Shown here piece by piece: positions 50,961 through 59,491 of a DNA stretch of 64,000 nt; position 1 is the first letter of the stretch, and each line of letters opens with the position of its first letter. The notes below the pieces were generated by a model. That model ran no database searches and was not told where the DNA came from. It was given only the letters and a program-made list of their open reading frames with translations. A program made the translations under genes and the position numbers. This stretch comes from Ardenticatenaceae bacterium (GTDB lineage Bacteria; Chloroflexota; Anaerolineae; Promineifilales; Promineifilaceae): positions 62,001 through 126,000 of the forward strand of contig JACKBN010000014.1 of the NCBI GenBank assembly GCA_020634565.1, in the 5' to 3' direction.

Positions 50961-52234
50961 AGCCAAGAACGGCCGTTACCCTGGCCATCTTCTGCCTTCT
51001 GCTGCTGGGTTTTGGCCTGGTCAACGGCGGCGTGGTGCTGATGGCTCTCCCCTTTGTGCTGTACCTGGTGCTAAGCCTGCTGTATACGCCGGAAGAATTG
51101 AACCTGCACATAACCCGCACCCTGCCAGACAGCCGCGTTCCGGCCGAATCTGAGGTCGCCGTAACGATAAGCGTCACCAACAACGGCCGTTCGCTCCGCG
51201 AGCTGCTGCTCAGCGATGACCTGCCCAAAGGCTTGCGCGTCACCGACGGGGGAACGCAAAAGCTGTTGGCGTTGGCGGCTGATGAAAGCCACACCTTTAC
51301 CTATAAAGTTCAGGTGCCACGGGGCCAATACAATTTTTCGCCAATAACGGCCGTTTCCCGCGATCCCTTTGCCTTGCGTGAGCACGCAGAGATTCAGGAA
51401 CTGCCAGCCCATTTGTTTGCCTATCTGGTCCCCCGCTCCAGCAACGTCAAGCAAGTCAACATTCACCCCCGCCGCACCCGCGTCTACTCCGGCATCATTC
51501 CCGCCCGCGTCGGTGGGGATGGCATCGATTTTTTTGGCGTGCGGGAATATCGTCGGGGAGATACGCAGCGGCGCATCAACTGGCGGGCTGGAGCGCGCCA
51601 TCCGGGTGACCTGTTCACCAACGAATTTGAGCAGGAGCGTGTGGCCGATGTGGGCATCATTCTGGATGCCCGGATAGCCAGCAACATTCCCTACGGGGGC
51701 CAATCTCTTCTGGAATACAGCATTGAGGCCGTTACGCTGATGGTCGATGCGCTGATTGGGCAGGGCAATCGCGTGGCGCTGCTGATTTATGGCGGCGCAG
51801 TGAATTACACTCTGCCGGGCTACGGCAAGCTGCAAAAAGAGCGTATTTTGCAGGCGCTGTCTGGGGCGCAGCTGCAAAGCAGCCACGTGTTTGCCGAACT
51901 GCGCGCCCTGCCCACCCAACTCTTTCCGCCACAGTCACAAATCATTTTTGTGAGTCCCCTGCTGCCCAGCGACATTCCATTTTTACGCAGCTTGCGCGCT
52001 TACGACTATCAGGTGCTGCTTGTCTCGCCAAATCCCATCACCTATGAAAAGCGATTGCTGCCAGCGTCACAAGATTTACAGCTGGCGGCGCAGTTGGCTC
52101 ACCTGGAACGGGAATTGCTCTACGGGCAGCTTTTGCAGGCAGGCATTTTTGTGCTGGATTGGGACGTGGAACGGCCGTTTGACGACGTCGCCCGCAGCCA
52201 ACTACAATCCACCCGCCTAACGAGGCCAGTGTAA
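50957..52234 (+). CDS. DUF58 protein
   Basis: 425 residues. Two N-terminal helices, a beta-sandwich domain, then the DUF58 core V-R-E-Y-R-R-G-D-T-Q-R-R-I-N-W-R (about 197-212), with a von Willebrand-like fold after it. These proteins are partners of MoxR ATPases; a role in envelope stress or complex assembly is suggested in some bacteria. Start overlaps the previous stop by four bases. Confidence 0.9.
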   Translation: MKPRTAVTLAIFCLLLLGFGLVNGGVVLMALPFVLYLVLSLLYTPEELNLHITRTLPDSRVPAESEVAVTISVTNNGRSLRELLLSDDLPKGLRVTDGGTQKLLALAADESHTFTYKVQVPRGQYNFSPITAVSRDPFALREHAEIQELPAHLFAYLVPRSSNVKQVNIHPRRTRVYSGIIPARVGGDGIDFFGVREYRRGDTQRRINWRAGARHPGDLFTNEFEQERVADVGIILDARIASNIPYGGQSLLEYSIEAVTLMVDALIGQGNRVALLIYGGAVNYTLPGYGKLQKERILQALSGAQLQSSHVFAELRALPTQLFPPQSQIIFVSPLLPSDIPFLRSLRAYDYQVLLVSPNPITYEKRLLPASQDLQLAAQLAHLERELLYGQLLQAGIFVLDWDVERPFDDVARSQLQSTRLTRPV

Positions 52235-52236
52235 CC

Positions 52237-52752
52237 ATGACCAACGCTCATTTGCGCTCGCTTATTATTTTGCTGTTGGGTCTGACGGCTGGCTTGCTCA
52301 GCGTGGCTTACATTTTGGTGGAACGGCCGTTAGGCAGCGTGGTGGTACTACTCATTGCGGGCATTTGGGGCGGATTGTGGTGGCGAAACGGCCGTGGCAT
52401 TTCCTGGCCCATGCTGCTGCTGGTAATCGCCGCCACGCTGGTGCACCTGCCCAACCCACTGGTAACGACCAATTCCGCGCTGGTTTGGAGCTATCTCGGT
52501 GTCATTGGCGTCCTGCTGGTGTGGGATTTGAGCCGCTTTGCAGCTCGCTTGCAAAACAATGAACAACCTCAGGAACTGATTATGGCGCACCTGCGCCAGT
52601 TGGGCGTGCTGGTCTTGTTGTCGCTCATTGCTCTGGCCGTGCAGCAGTGGCTGCCGCTGAGATTTGACTTCGATTGGGCGTTATTCAGCGGGCTGGCGCT
52701 GGTGATTGGCCTCAATGCGCTACTGCGCCGACTGCGCCAGCGAGCTGTATAA
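52237..52752 (+). CDS. Small membrane protein ending the MoxR operon
   Basis: 171 residues with five or six hydrophobic segments. No family recognised. It starts two bases after the DUF58 stop and is followed by a CACAGAGG-type repeat, so it is the last gene of the operon. Confidence 0.7.
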   Translation: MTNAHLRSLIILLLGLTAGLLSVAYILVERPLGSVVVLLIAGIWGGLWWRNGRGISWPMLLLVIAATLVHLPNPLVTTNSALVWSYLGVIGVLLVWDLSRFAARLQNNEQPQELIMAHLRQLGVLVLLSLIALAVQQWLPLRFDFDWALFSGLALVIGLNALLRRLRQRAV

Positions 52753-52756
52753 AAAC

Positions 52757-52800
52757 CGCAGAGCGCGCGGAGAGCACAGAGGAAAACTCCGCGACTCTGT
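52757..52800. repeat. GCAGAG/CACAGAGG intergenic repeat
   Basis: CGCGGAG (52766-52772) pairs with CTCCGCG (52787-52793) and ACAGAG (52776-52781) with CTCTGT (52795-52800), in an interlocked arrangement. Same family as 24377, 39632 and 54584. It separates two convergent genes. Confidence 0.5.
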
Positions 52801-52804
52801 TAAA

Positions 52805-53536
52805 TCACGCCTGAATGGCCAGAGCGGAGAGCTGGTCGTAGTATGGTTGGCATTCAGTGAGCAACGGCCGTAAATGCTCGGGAAATTCCTCTTCTTTTCG
52901 ACTGTACTTTTGGAAGCCAGTCGAGCGATGCACGGCATGATACCAATATTTAGCCCAAGAACCATCCTCCGGACGAGCCCCAGCGGGCCAGCTCAGCATT
53001 GCCTCGTCAAACGGTATACCAATTTGCGCACACAATTTGGCCAGGACGCCGCGTGGATTGAGCAGCGTTTGCTTGGAGTCCAACACGGGCGGATTTTGGC
53101 CGATGCCGCGCAAATAATCGAGCAGTTCCAAATGCAGCGCGTAGCCCACATCGTGCAGGGCGGGCTGTTTTACCTGCTTGGCGTAGCTGGGCAGCATGTC
53201 GTACGGGTCGCGGGTGAGGATGATGTTCACCGTCTGCCGCATAAATTCCCAGTCGAGGTCGTTCAGGTGATGGGTCATATGCTTGAAAAAGAGAACGGGC
53301 GCGTCGTGGTTGCCTAAAATAAGGTCACTCACCACTTTTTCGCCATCGTTTTCCATTTCGGCAATAACCTGTTCCGCGCCGGGGTGGTATTCACGAGCGG
53401 CCGTTTTGGAGAGGTAATGGGCGTAGAGGGGTTCATCGAAAACGGCCGTATCCGCCCGCTGCGCAAAACTGTACATCAACGCCGTCGAAATATTGCGCGG
53501 GCCACTCCAAAGGCAGATGCGTATGGGTTGGGTCAT
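52805..53536 (-). CDS. Sulfotransferase-like P-loop protein
   Basis: 243 residues with an N-terminal W-S-G-P-R-N-I-S-T-A-L loop, the place of the PAPS phosphate loop in sulfotransferases, then F-D-E-P-L-Y-A-H-Y and I-I-L-T-R-D-P-Y. It may transfer sulfate or be a relative without that activity. In plants a comparable domain is fused to a class IV aminotransferase; here two such aminotransferase genes follow upstream on the same strand, which supports a shared pathway. Substrate unknown. Confidence 0.75.
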   Translation of the reverse strand: MTQPIRICLWSGPRNISTALMYSFAQRADTAVFDEPLYAHYLSKTAAREYHPGAEQVIAEMENDGEKVVSDLILGNHDAPVLFFKHMTHHLNDLDWEFMRQTVNIILTRDPYDMLPSYAKQVKQPALHDVGYALHLELLDYLRGIGQNPPVLDSKQTLLNPRGVLAKLCAQIGIPFDEAMLSWPAGARPEDGSWAKYWYHAVHRSTGFQKYSRKEEEFPEHLRPLLTECQPYYDQLSALAIQA

Positions 53537-53634
53537 TGTTCCTCCGTTTCATTCCAAGTGTATATCTAGGGCAGTTTAGCTCTAGATATGTCATTTGAAA
53601 AGCTCAATATCCAGTCACTAATACGGATAACCGC

Positions 53635-54174
53635 TTACCGCTTACCGGCCTCAACAGCCTCGTGCACCAGCTCTTCGTACAAGCTTTGCAGCCGTCGGGT
53701 CATGTCGCCGTAGCTGCCGCTGCCGATAGTACGGCCGTCTACCTTCGTCACTGGCGTCAGCCCACCAAACGTGCCCGTCACAAACGCCTCGTCGGCCCCG
53801 TACACGTCAAACAGCGAGAAATTTTTCTGGTAGCAGGGGATGCCATTACGCTGGCACGCCTCGATCACCTTGCCGCGCGTAATGCCGTTCATGCAGTACT
53901 GCCCGGTGGAGGTCCACACCTCGCCATTTTTAACCATGAAAAAGTTGGTCGCGTTACAGGTGGCCACAAATCCATGAATGTCCAGCATCAGCGCTTCATC
54001 TGCGCCTGCTTCCAGCGCCTGCACCAGAGCCATCACCTCATGCAGCTTGCTGTGGCAGTTCAGACGCGGGTCCAGATAGTCGGGCGAGCCGCGCCGGATG
54101 CTGCTGGTGAACAGCGTCACACCCCGCTCGCGGCTGGCCGGGTCAGCCAGCTTGTGTTCAGCAATAATGACCAA
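53635..54174 (-). pseudogene. Class IV aminotransferase, C-terminal part (after frameshift)
   Basis: This 179-residue frame carries the second half of a branched-chain/D-amino-acid aminotransferase: R-R-G-S-P-D-Y-L-D, E-A-L-M-L-D, N-A-T-N-F-F, and the ending G-T-F-G-G-L-T-P-V. It continues a protein started at 54557 in another frame; adding one C to the run CCCC near 54197 joins them as D-P-R-L-T-I-S-G. By eye the residue at the usual PLP-lysine position is Asn (L-N-C-H-S-K-L), with a Lys four places later. That may be a family trait; I am not sure. Confidence 0.75.
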
Positions 54175-54191
54175 ATTGGGCCCACTGATTG

Positions 54192-54557
54192 TCAGGCGGG
54201 GTCTTGCGACGGCGTCTTTTTGATGCCGCGCGTGAGCATGAAGCGCACATGCACATTGTCGTGCATCTCGTTGGCGTTAATCACCTGCCAGAGTACGTCG
54301 GTTAGCTCCTGACGAGTCATGCCTACGTCCATGCCAATCGTGGCCGCGCCCTGCCACAGCCGGTCCAAATGTTCATCCAGAAAGACCAAGACGCCTTCAT
54401 GCAGGCGCAGTGCTTCCCAGACGCCATCCCCTACCAAATAACCGCTATCGAACACCGAAATTTTGGCCTCATTGCGGGGAAACAGTTCGCCGTTGACGTA
54501 GATTTTTACATTTTCGTTCCGCGCATCGTGCACGGCGTTGTGGGTTCCGTGAATCAT
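54192..54557 (-). pseudogene. Class IV aminotransferase, N-terminal part (before frameshift)
   Basis: About 121 residues from the ATG at 54557 (GGAGAG before it): K-I-Y-V-N-G-E-L, F-D-S-G-Y-L-V-G-D-G-V-W-E, F-L-D-E-H-L-D-R-L and V-R-F-M-L-T-R-G, the standard first half of the family. It stops after K-T-P-S-Q-D-P-A because of a one-base shift in a C run. The other half is at 53635-54174. A real mutation or an assembly error are both possible. Confidence 0.75.
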
Positions 54558-54583
54558 GTTCTCTCCTCTCGAAAACACATTTG

Positions 54584-54640
54584 CCACAGAGGTCACAGAG
54601 AAAAAAGAGGAAAATCTGCTCAATCTGCGAAATCGGTGGC
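54584..54640. repeat. CCACAGAGG intergenic repeat
   Basis: CCACAGAGGTCACAGAG at 54584-54600, then A-rich bases and AATCTGCTCAATCTGCG leading to GGTGGC. It combines the CACAGAGG unit and the AATCTG unit seen at 22685. Confidence 0.55.
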
Positions 54641-54641
54641 T

Positions 54642-55496
54642 TTAAATTGCTGTTTTTATTTCTTGGGCGACGAATTCATTGTATGCCGCCAGAATTTTTT
54701 GGCAGATGGGGCCGGGACGGCCGTTTCCCACCACTTCATCCCCAATTTGCACCACTGGCAGCAGCGCCCGCGAGGAGCCACTTAATGCCGCCTCGCTCAG
54801 TTGGGAAATCTGGGCCACCGTGATTGGTGCCAGGCTGACGGGAATGTCCAATTCCGCCGCCAGATCGAGAATGATTTTACGGGTGATCCCGGCCAGCACA
54901 CCTGTGCCTGCGGTGTGAAATACGCCATCTAGCACGCCGTAAAAATTGGTGCCGGTACCTTCCAAAATTTCGCCCTGCTCACTCAGCAGCAGATATTCGT
55001 AAATGTCGCCGCCAGTTTTGTACGCTTGCCGCGCCTGGGCGAAATCGGCCGTTTTTGCCAGCGGATTTGTGCGGGCCAGGTCGGGAGCAAAGTCCACCTT
55101 CACGCCCGTTTCGTAAAGCTGAGGCGAGGGTGGCGTGAAGGGCATCAGGCCAATCAGCAGGCGGCTCTGTATACCCAGGTGGGTGGGCGGCGAAGCGAGG
55201 TAATCAAACCGGACGCGCATTTCGGCACCGGGATACGCCGTGCATACTTGGTGCAGCGCCTGCCGCAAGCGTTCCTCGTCCAGCTCTTCCTCCCAGCCAA
55301 GCAGCTTCATCGAGCTGCGCGTCCGGGCAATATGGTCTGCCAGAAAGAGAAACTTATCGTGCTCGAAGGTGCGCAAAGCCGAATAGACGCCGAGGTCGAG
55401 GCCACCATACAGTTGATCAAAGCTGGTGGCATTGGGGGGAACGGGTAACGGCCGTATGCCGTCTGTTTCTACAGCAAAAAGTTGAACCTTTGTCAT
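54642..55496 (-). CDS. Class IV aminotransferase (BCAT / aminodeoxychorismate lyase-like)
   Basis: 284 residues. Family marks are Y-G-G-L-D-L-G-V-Y-S-A-L-R-T-F, H-I-A-R-T-R-S-S-M, A-K-T-A-D-F (PLP lysine), and I-L-E-G-T-G-T-N-F-Y-G-V with A-G-I-T-R-K after it. The first segment departs from typical BCATs, so the substrate is open. It lies just upstream of the frameshifted relative and the sulfotransferase-like gene on the same strand. Confidence 0.85.
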   Translation of the reverse strand: MTKVQLFAVETDGIRPLPVPPNATSFDQLYGGLDLGVYSALRTFEHDKFLFLADHIARTRSSMKLLGWEEELDEERLRQALHQVCTAYPGAEMRVRFDYLASPPTHLGIQSRLLIGLMPFTPPSPQLYETGVKVDFAPDLARTNPLAKTADFAQARQAYKTGGDIYEYLLLSEQGEILEGTGTNFYGVLDGVFHTAGTGVLAGITRKIILDLAAELDIPVSLAPITVAQISQLSEAALSGSSRALLPVVQIGDEVVGNGRPGPICQKILAAYNEFVAQEIKTAI

Positions 55497-55769
55497 GGTG
55501 TAATTGTAACAGCGGCCGTTTTTTTGGCGACAGGAGCCAGCAAGGTCAGCTCCTGTGTGACGACTGTCAATCTAGATGTTAACTGGGTAACGGCCGTTTC
55601 TGTTGGATCGATTTAGGATCGCTTTCCCATTAAACTAAGCATTATGTTGTTGAAACTGGCTCAACAACGCCTATTAAATCTATGTTATTATTCCGCTTAA
55701 ACAGCGATTTTCTTAATAAACAAAGCGGATAAACGACAAGTTCTTTTTACCATTCATGGAGGGTAATAA

Positions 55770-57392
55770 ATGACTGAACAAACTCAAGTGACCAATAGTC
55801 CAGCAGCACCAGGCGGCGGCAATCGCATGCTCATTATCGGCGGCATTGCGGCCCTGGCTCTGATTGCGGTTGTTGTCATTGGCGCCATTTTCCTCATTCC
55901 CCGCCTGTTTGGGGCAGATGAAAATGCAATCGCCAGCGTCATGCCACCCAGCACCAGCCTGCTGGTCGAGGTGAATGCGCTTAATCTGGCCAATGAAGAT
56001 GCGCAGCGCGTGGCCCGTGCTTTTGAAGATGTCCTGGATGAAAGCGACGTTGACTTTAATGCGGACGATCCGGCCAGCGCCCTGGAACAGCTGGATGATC
56101 AGATGGATGAAGCCACCGGCATGACCATTACCGATGATGTTTTGCCCTGGATTGGGCCAAATCTGGGCATTGGTTTGCTCGAACTGGACGTTGAAGCAAT
56201 AGACAACAACGAGATTCCCCAAATCATTTTTGCGGCGACAATTCGTGAGATTGAACCGGCTGACATCTTCATTGAAGATCTTATTGATGTCATTGAAGAG
56301 GAAAGCGGCAATCGGGTCGATGAAGTGGAATATGGTGGGGCGCTCGTTTTTGAGATTGATAGTGATTTTGAGGATGAGCGGATTGCATTCGGCCGTTCTG
56401 ACATGATCTTCTTCATTGCTACCAACATCGACACGCTGGAAGAAGCCATTGACGCCCAAAATGGTGAAAGTTTGGCTGGTGTTGAAGAATACCAGGACAC
56501 CATTGCTAGCTTATCGGGCGACCGGGCAGTTACGGTTTACATGAGCGGCGACTCCATTGAAGAGTTTGCCAATGCTGCCGAAGACAGCCCCGATTTTGAA
56601 GGCTTCGACGCTGACGTAATCAAAGATCTGGAGCTGAAAGGCGTGGGCATGGCAGGCATGGTCACCGCCGAAGGCATTCGGCTGGATTTTGTCAGCAGCT
56701 ACAACAGCCTGTCTGAAGAACAGCAAGAAATGCTCGACGCCCAAACCGACAACATTAAAACGGCCGATTTTCTGCCTGAATCCACCTATTTATTCCTGGT
56801 TGGCCAACGCCTCGATTTGACCTGGCAAACGGCCGTTGACGCCCTGGCATCCTCCGGTGTTAACGAAGACGATTTTGACGAAGCGATGGATATGTTTGAT
56901 GACACCTTCGGCTTCAACCCCAACGACGATCTTATGCCTTTGCTGAACGGCGAATACAGCATCGCTATTATCGACAGCGATGAAGGTTTGCTGGCTGAGG
57001 AATTTGAGACCGACCTGGGCGCTGTCATCATGATTGGCGGCAGCGACGGTGAAGAACTGACCAATCTGGCCGAAGATTTCACCGATGGCCTGGAAGATCA
57101 GGACCTGAGCGTAGATGATTCTGGCAACGATGACGTTACCGTCTACGAGATTGAAGATCCCGGTGGCGACTTAGTTGGTGCCTATGGCGTAAGTGAAGAT
57201 TATCTTATTGCGGCTACCAGCGGTGAAAGCATCGAAAATCTGTTCAACGGCGAAGCCAACCTGGCAGACAGCGACAAGTTCAGTAACGCCTGGGACGCTT
57301 CCCCGCGGCACAATTCCGGTGATGTACATAGATCTGGACGGCCTCTTTGCCGCACTGGAAGATGTAGATCCCACCATGAAAGATGTGGTTGA
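55770..57392 (+). CDS. DUF3352 membrane-anchored protein (frameshift near the 3' end)
   Basis: 540 residues as read. One membrane helix (about 24-46), then a large acidic exported domain (V-M-P-P-S-T-S-L-L-V-E at its start, many Asp/Glu) that matches DUF3352, a family of unknown role. GGAGGG lies before the ATG. Near 57300 the frame goes wrong: the in-frame end (S-P-R-H-N-S...) is unlike the family, while the neighbouring frame reads G-T-I-P-V-M-Y-I-D-L-D-G and runs to 57483. Removing one C from CCCC at about 57304 restores a 571-residue protein. Confidence 0.8.
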   Translation: MTEQTQVTNSPAAPGGGNRMLIIGGIAALALIAVVVIGAIFLIPRLFGADENAIASVMPPSTSLLVEVNALNLANEDAQRVARAFEDVLDESDVDFNADDPASALEQLDDQMDEATGMTITDDVLPWIGPNLGIGLLELDVEAIDNNEIPQIIFAATIREIEPADIFIEDLIDVIEEESGNRVDEVEYGGALVFEIDSDFEDERIAFGRSDMIFFIATNIDTLEEAIDAQNGESLAGVEEYQDTIASLSGDRAVTVYMSGDSIEEFANAAEDSPDFEGFDADVIKDLELKGVGMAGMVTAEGIRLDFVSSYNSLSEEQQEMLDAQTDNIKTADFLPESTYLFLVGQRLDLTWQTAVDALASSGVNEDDFDEAMDMFDDTFGFNPNDDLMPLLNGEYSIAIIDSDEGLLAEEFETDLGAVIMIGGSDGEELTNLAEDFTDGLEDQDLSVDDSGNDDVTVYEIEDPGGDLVGAYGVSEDYLIAATSGESIENLFNGEANLADSDKFSNAWDASPRHNSGDVHRSGRPLCRTGRCRSHHERCG

Positions 57393-57483
57393 CGTGAATC
57401 CCGTGTACGCTTTTGCTCTGGGCACCAACAACGACAATAACACCACGCTAACCACAATGATCTTCTTCGTTGCTGGTGAATAA
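57300..57483 (+). other. Out-of-frame C terminus of the DUF3352 protein
   Basis: About 60 residues (I-P-V-M-Y-I-D-L-D-G-L to F-F-V-A-G-E) in the frame next to that of the main gene, ending at a TAA before a strong terminator. They look like the true end of the protein. Confidence 0.7.
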
Positions 57484-57533
57484 GTACGCTACAAAAATTA
57501 CGATAAGTTACTCTAAAGAGTGACCTACAATAA

Positions 57534-57567
57534 AAAAAATGGCCTGATGCGAGTCAGGCCATTTTTT
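57534..57567. terminator. Bidirectional intrinsic terminator
   Basis: A perfect 14-bp stem (57534-57547 with 57554-57567; core TGGCCTGA) with a six-base loop, A run on one side and T run on the other. It serves the convergent DUF3352 and prmC genes. Confidence 0.93.
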
Positions 57568-57596
57568 ATTACTTTGTTAAAGGGTTTTTATAATTG

Positions 57597-58475
57597 CTAA
57601 GGCATAGAAACTGCTTTCTGAGCCACAAAAACGCGTGGCGTACCCACATGATCCAGCACTGGGTGCATTTGTTCATAGCCGCCACTCTTCTGAAGCAATC
57701 GCTGCACCAGCACCTCCTGTCCCGCACCAAATTCAAAGGCCAGCAAGCCACCGGGCCGCAAATAAAATTGGGCGTCGCGCACTAAGCGCCGAAAGATGTT
57801 GATGCCGTAGGGCCCAGCATCCAGCGCGACCAGCGGCTCATGGGCCACAATCTCGGCAGACATTTTCTCTAAAGAACCTGTGGGAATGTAAGGTGGATTG
57901 CACACCACTATATCTACAGCCTGTTCCAAACTAGCATTCGCCAGTGGGGCAAAAAGATCGCCGCAGCAAACCGTTACCCGCTCCTGAAGTTTATACTGAT
58001 TCACATGGGCCTGTGCGCGAGCCACGGCCTCTGGGCTAATGTCCAAAGCAAAAACGCGGCTATGCGGCAGTTCCAACGCCAGAGAAACGGCGATATTACC
58101 GCTGCCCGTGCCCACATCCACAATCGTAAGCTCATCAGAATCCAGAGCCGCAGCATGATTAAGAACGGTTCGCACCAGCAGCTCAGTTTCGGCGCGAGGA
58201 ATGAGGGTGTCGGGCGTGCAAATGAACGGCCGTCCCATAAACACTGTCTGTTGCAAAATGTATTCGAGCGGCACGCCCTGTTGGCGCTGCCCCACAATCT
58301 CTTCCAGGCTCATGTTTTGGGGGGTGAGGGATTGGGGAGAACGGCCGTCCAGCCCCCGCAGCGCCCCGCCGGACAAAATATCACATAAATGCAACGTCTC
58401 CTGCCATGGATTCTCTAATCCCGCCTGTTCAAAAGCATCATGAAGCTGGTAAATAAACTCAAACATGATCTTCAC
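57597..58475 (-). CDS. prmC: Release-factor glutamine methyltransferase
   Basis: Methylates the GGQ glutamine of RF1/RF2 with SAM. 292 residues: a helical N-terminal domain, the SAM loop V-D-V-G-T-G-S-G-N-I-A (about 118-128) and the catalytic N-P-P-Y-I-P (near 188). The frame begins with GTG at 58475; an ATG three codons later is an equally good start. prfA is not next to it; instead it follows nadE by 11 bases in the leftward operon. Confidence 0.92.
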   Translation of the reverse strand: MKIMFEFIYQLHDAFEQAGLENPWQETLHLCDILSGGALRGLDGRSPQSLTPQNMSLEEIVGQRQQGVPLEYILQQTVFMGRPFICTPDTLIPRAETELLVRTVLNHAAALDSDELTIVDVGTGSGNIAVSLALELPHSRVFALDISPEAVARAQAHVNQYKLQERVTVCCGDLFAPLANASLEQAVDIVVCNPPYIPTGSLEKMSAEIVAHEPLVALDAGPYGINIFRRLVRDAQFYLRPGGLLAFEFGAGQEVLVQRLLQKSGGYEQMHPVLDHVGTPRVFVAQKAVSMP

Positions 58476-58486
58476 CCATTTAGTTC

Positions 58487-59476
58487 CTACGCTTCGTCAA
58501 ACAGACCCAAGGGCGGCGTGCGCAGATAATTGGTTGTGCGCTGCTTGCGCTGCAAATCGGCATAAACGCGATTCACCTGCTCGGCCGTCAGCTCCAATTC
58601 CCTGGCTACCACCTCGGCCGGAACCTCATGCGTAAGCCCGTACCAGATCAAGTCCATCAGTTCAAACGGCAGACGGAAAAAGAATTCTTCTTGCGTACTG
58701 GAGGCGCTATAGGTGTCAGACGTGGGTGGGCGGGTGCGAATGGCTTCGGGAATGTCCAGGTATTCGGCCAGCTGGTACACCTGGGTTTTGTAGAGATGGC
58801 CAATCGGCTGCACGTCCATGGCGCTGTCTCCATACTTCACAAAAAAGCCCTGGTCGTGCTCATTCTTCTGCGGTGTGCCAATAACGGCAAAATCCCGCAG
58901 TTCGGCATGATAGTAAAGCATGGCAGCCCGACTGCGCTGCTTAAAGTTAGTAGCGGCTACAATTTGGCGCAGCTGAGACGGCCGTAATCTCTCACTTTTC
59001 TCCTCACCTTCAGGACTCACAATTGTGAGGCGGTAAAAGTTGAGCGTGTCGCTGTCCAGCAGGTCAGTGGGCAAAGTAATTTTGAGCTTGTAGCTGCTGT
59101 CGTACTCGGGGAACACCTCTTTTACGGCCGTATCGCGGCGACGATAGCTGCCAAAGCCATACAGCGGTTCGGTGATATCCTCCACCAGCGGCGTCACGCC
59201 AAATTGATGGCACACCTCACGACCCAGCAGCAAACTTTCCGGGCTGGATTCCCGCTCTGGCAGCAGCAGCGCCACCAGGCGGTTGGTTTCCATCGCCTGC
59301 ACCGCCAGCGCCAGCACCACGGCCGAATCAACCCCGCCGCTCACGCCCAAAACACCCCCCTTGCGCTTGAGCACGTGAAAAATATCGCGGCGCAACCGCT
59401 CAACAATGCGTTCCACTTCTTGTGCCGGATCGAGCTCCAGGATTTGCCGATGAAATTCCGCAGTTTTTGTAATCAT
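58487..59476 (-). CDS. nadE: NAD+ synthase (ammonia-type domain)
   Basis: 329 residues. PP-loop G-V-S-G-G-V-D-S-A-V (about 43-52) marks the ATP-PPi synthetase; no glutaminase domain is attached. It adds an amide nitrogen to deamido-NAD, or to a related acid. GGAG lies seven bases before the ATG. It sits directly behind asnB in an operon with an acyl carrier protein and an AMP ligase, so a specialised amidation role instead of NAD synthesis should be considered; that is inference. Confidence 0.82.
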   Translation of the reverse strand: MITKTAEFHRQILELDPAQEVERIVERLRRDIFHVLKRKGGVLGVSGGVDSAVVLALAVQAMETNRLVALLLPERESSPESLLLGREVCHQFGVTPLVEDITEPLYGFGSYRRRDTAVKEVFPEYDSSYKLKITLPTDLLDSDTLNFYRLTIVSPEGEEKSERLRPSQLRQIVAATNFKQRSRAAMLYYHAELRDFAVIGTPQKNEHDQGFFVKYGDSAMDVQPIGHLYKTQVYQLAEYLDIPEAIRTRPPTSDTYSASSTQEEFFFRLPFELMDLIWYGLTHEVPAEVVARELELTAEQVNRVYADLQRKQRTTNYLRTPPLGLFDEA

Positions 59477-59491
59477 GCTATAACTCCAAAT

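Noticed and set aside
55497..55769. A gene in the region before the DUF3352 gene
   Set aside because: The 273 bases contain one octamer (about 55590) and only short frames. I see no promoter clear enough to list.
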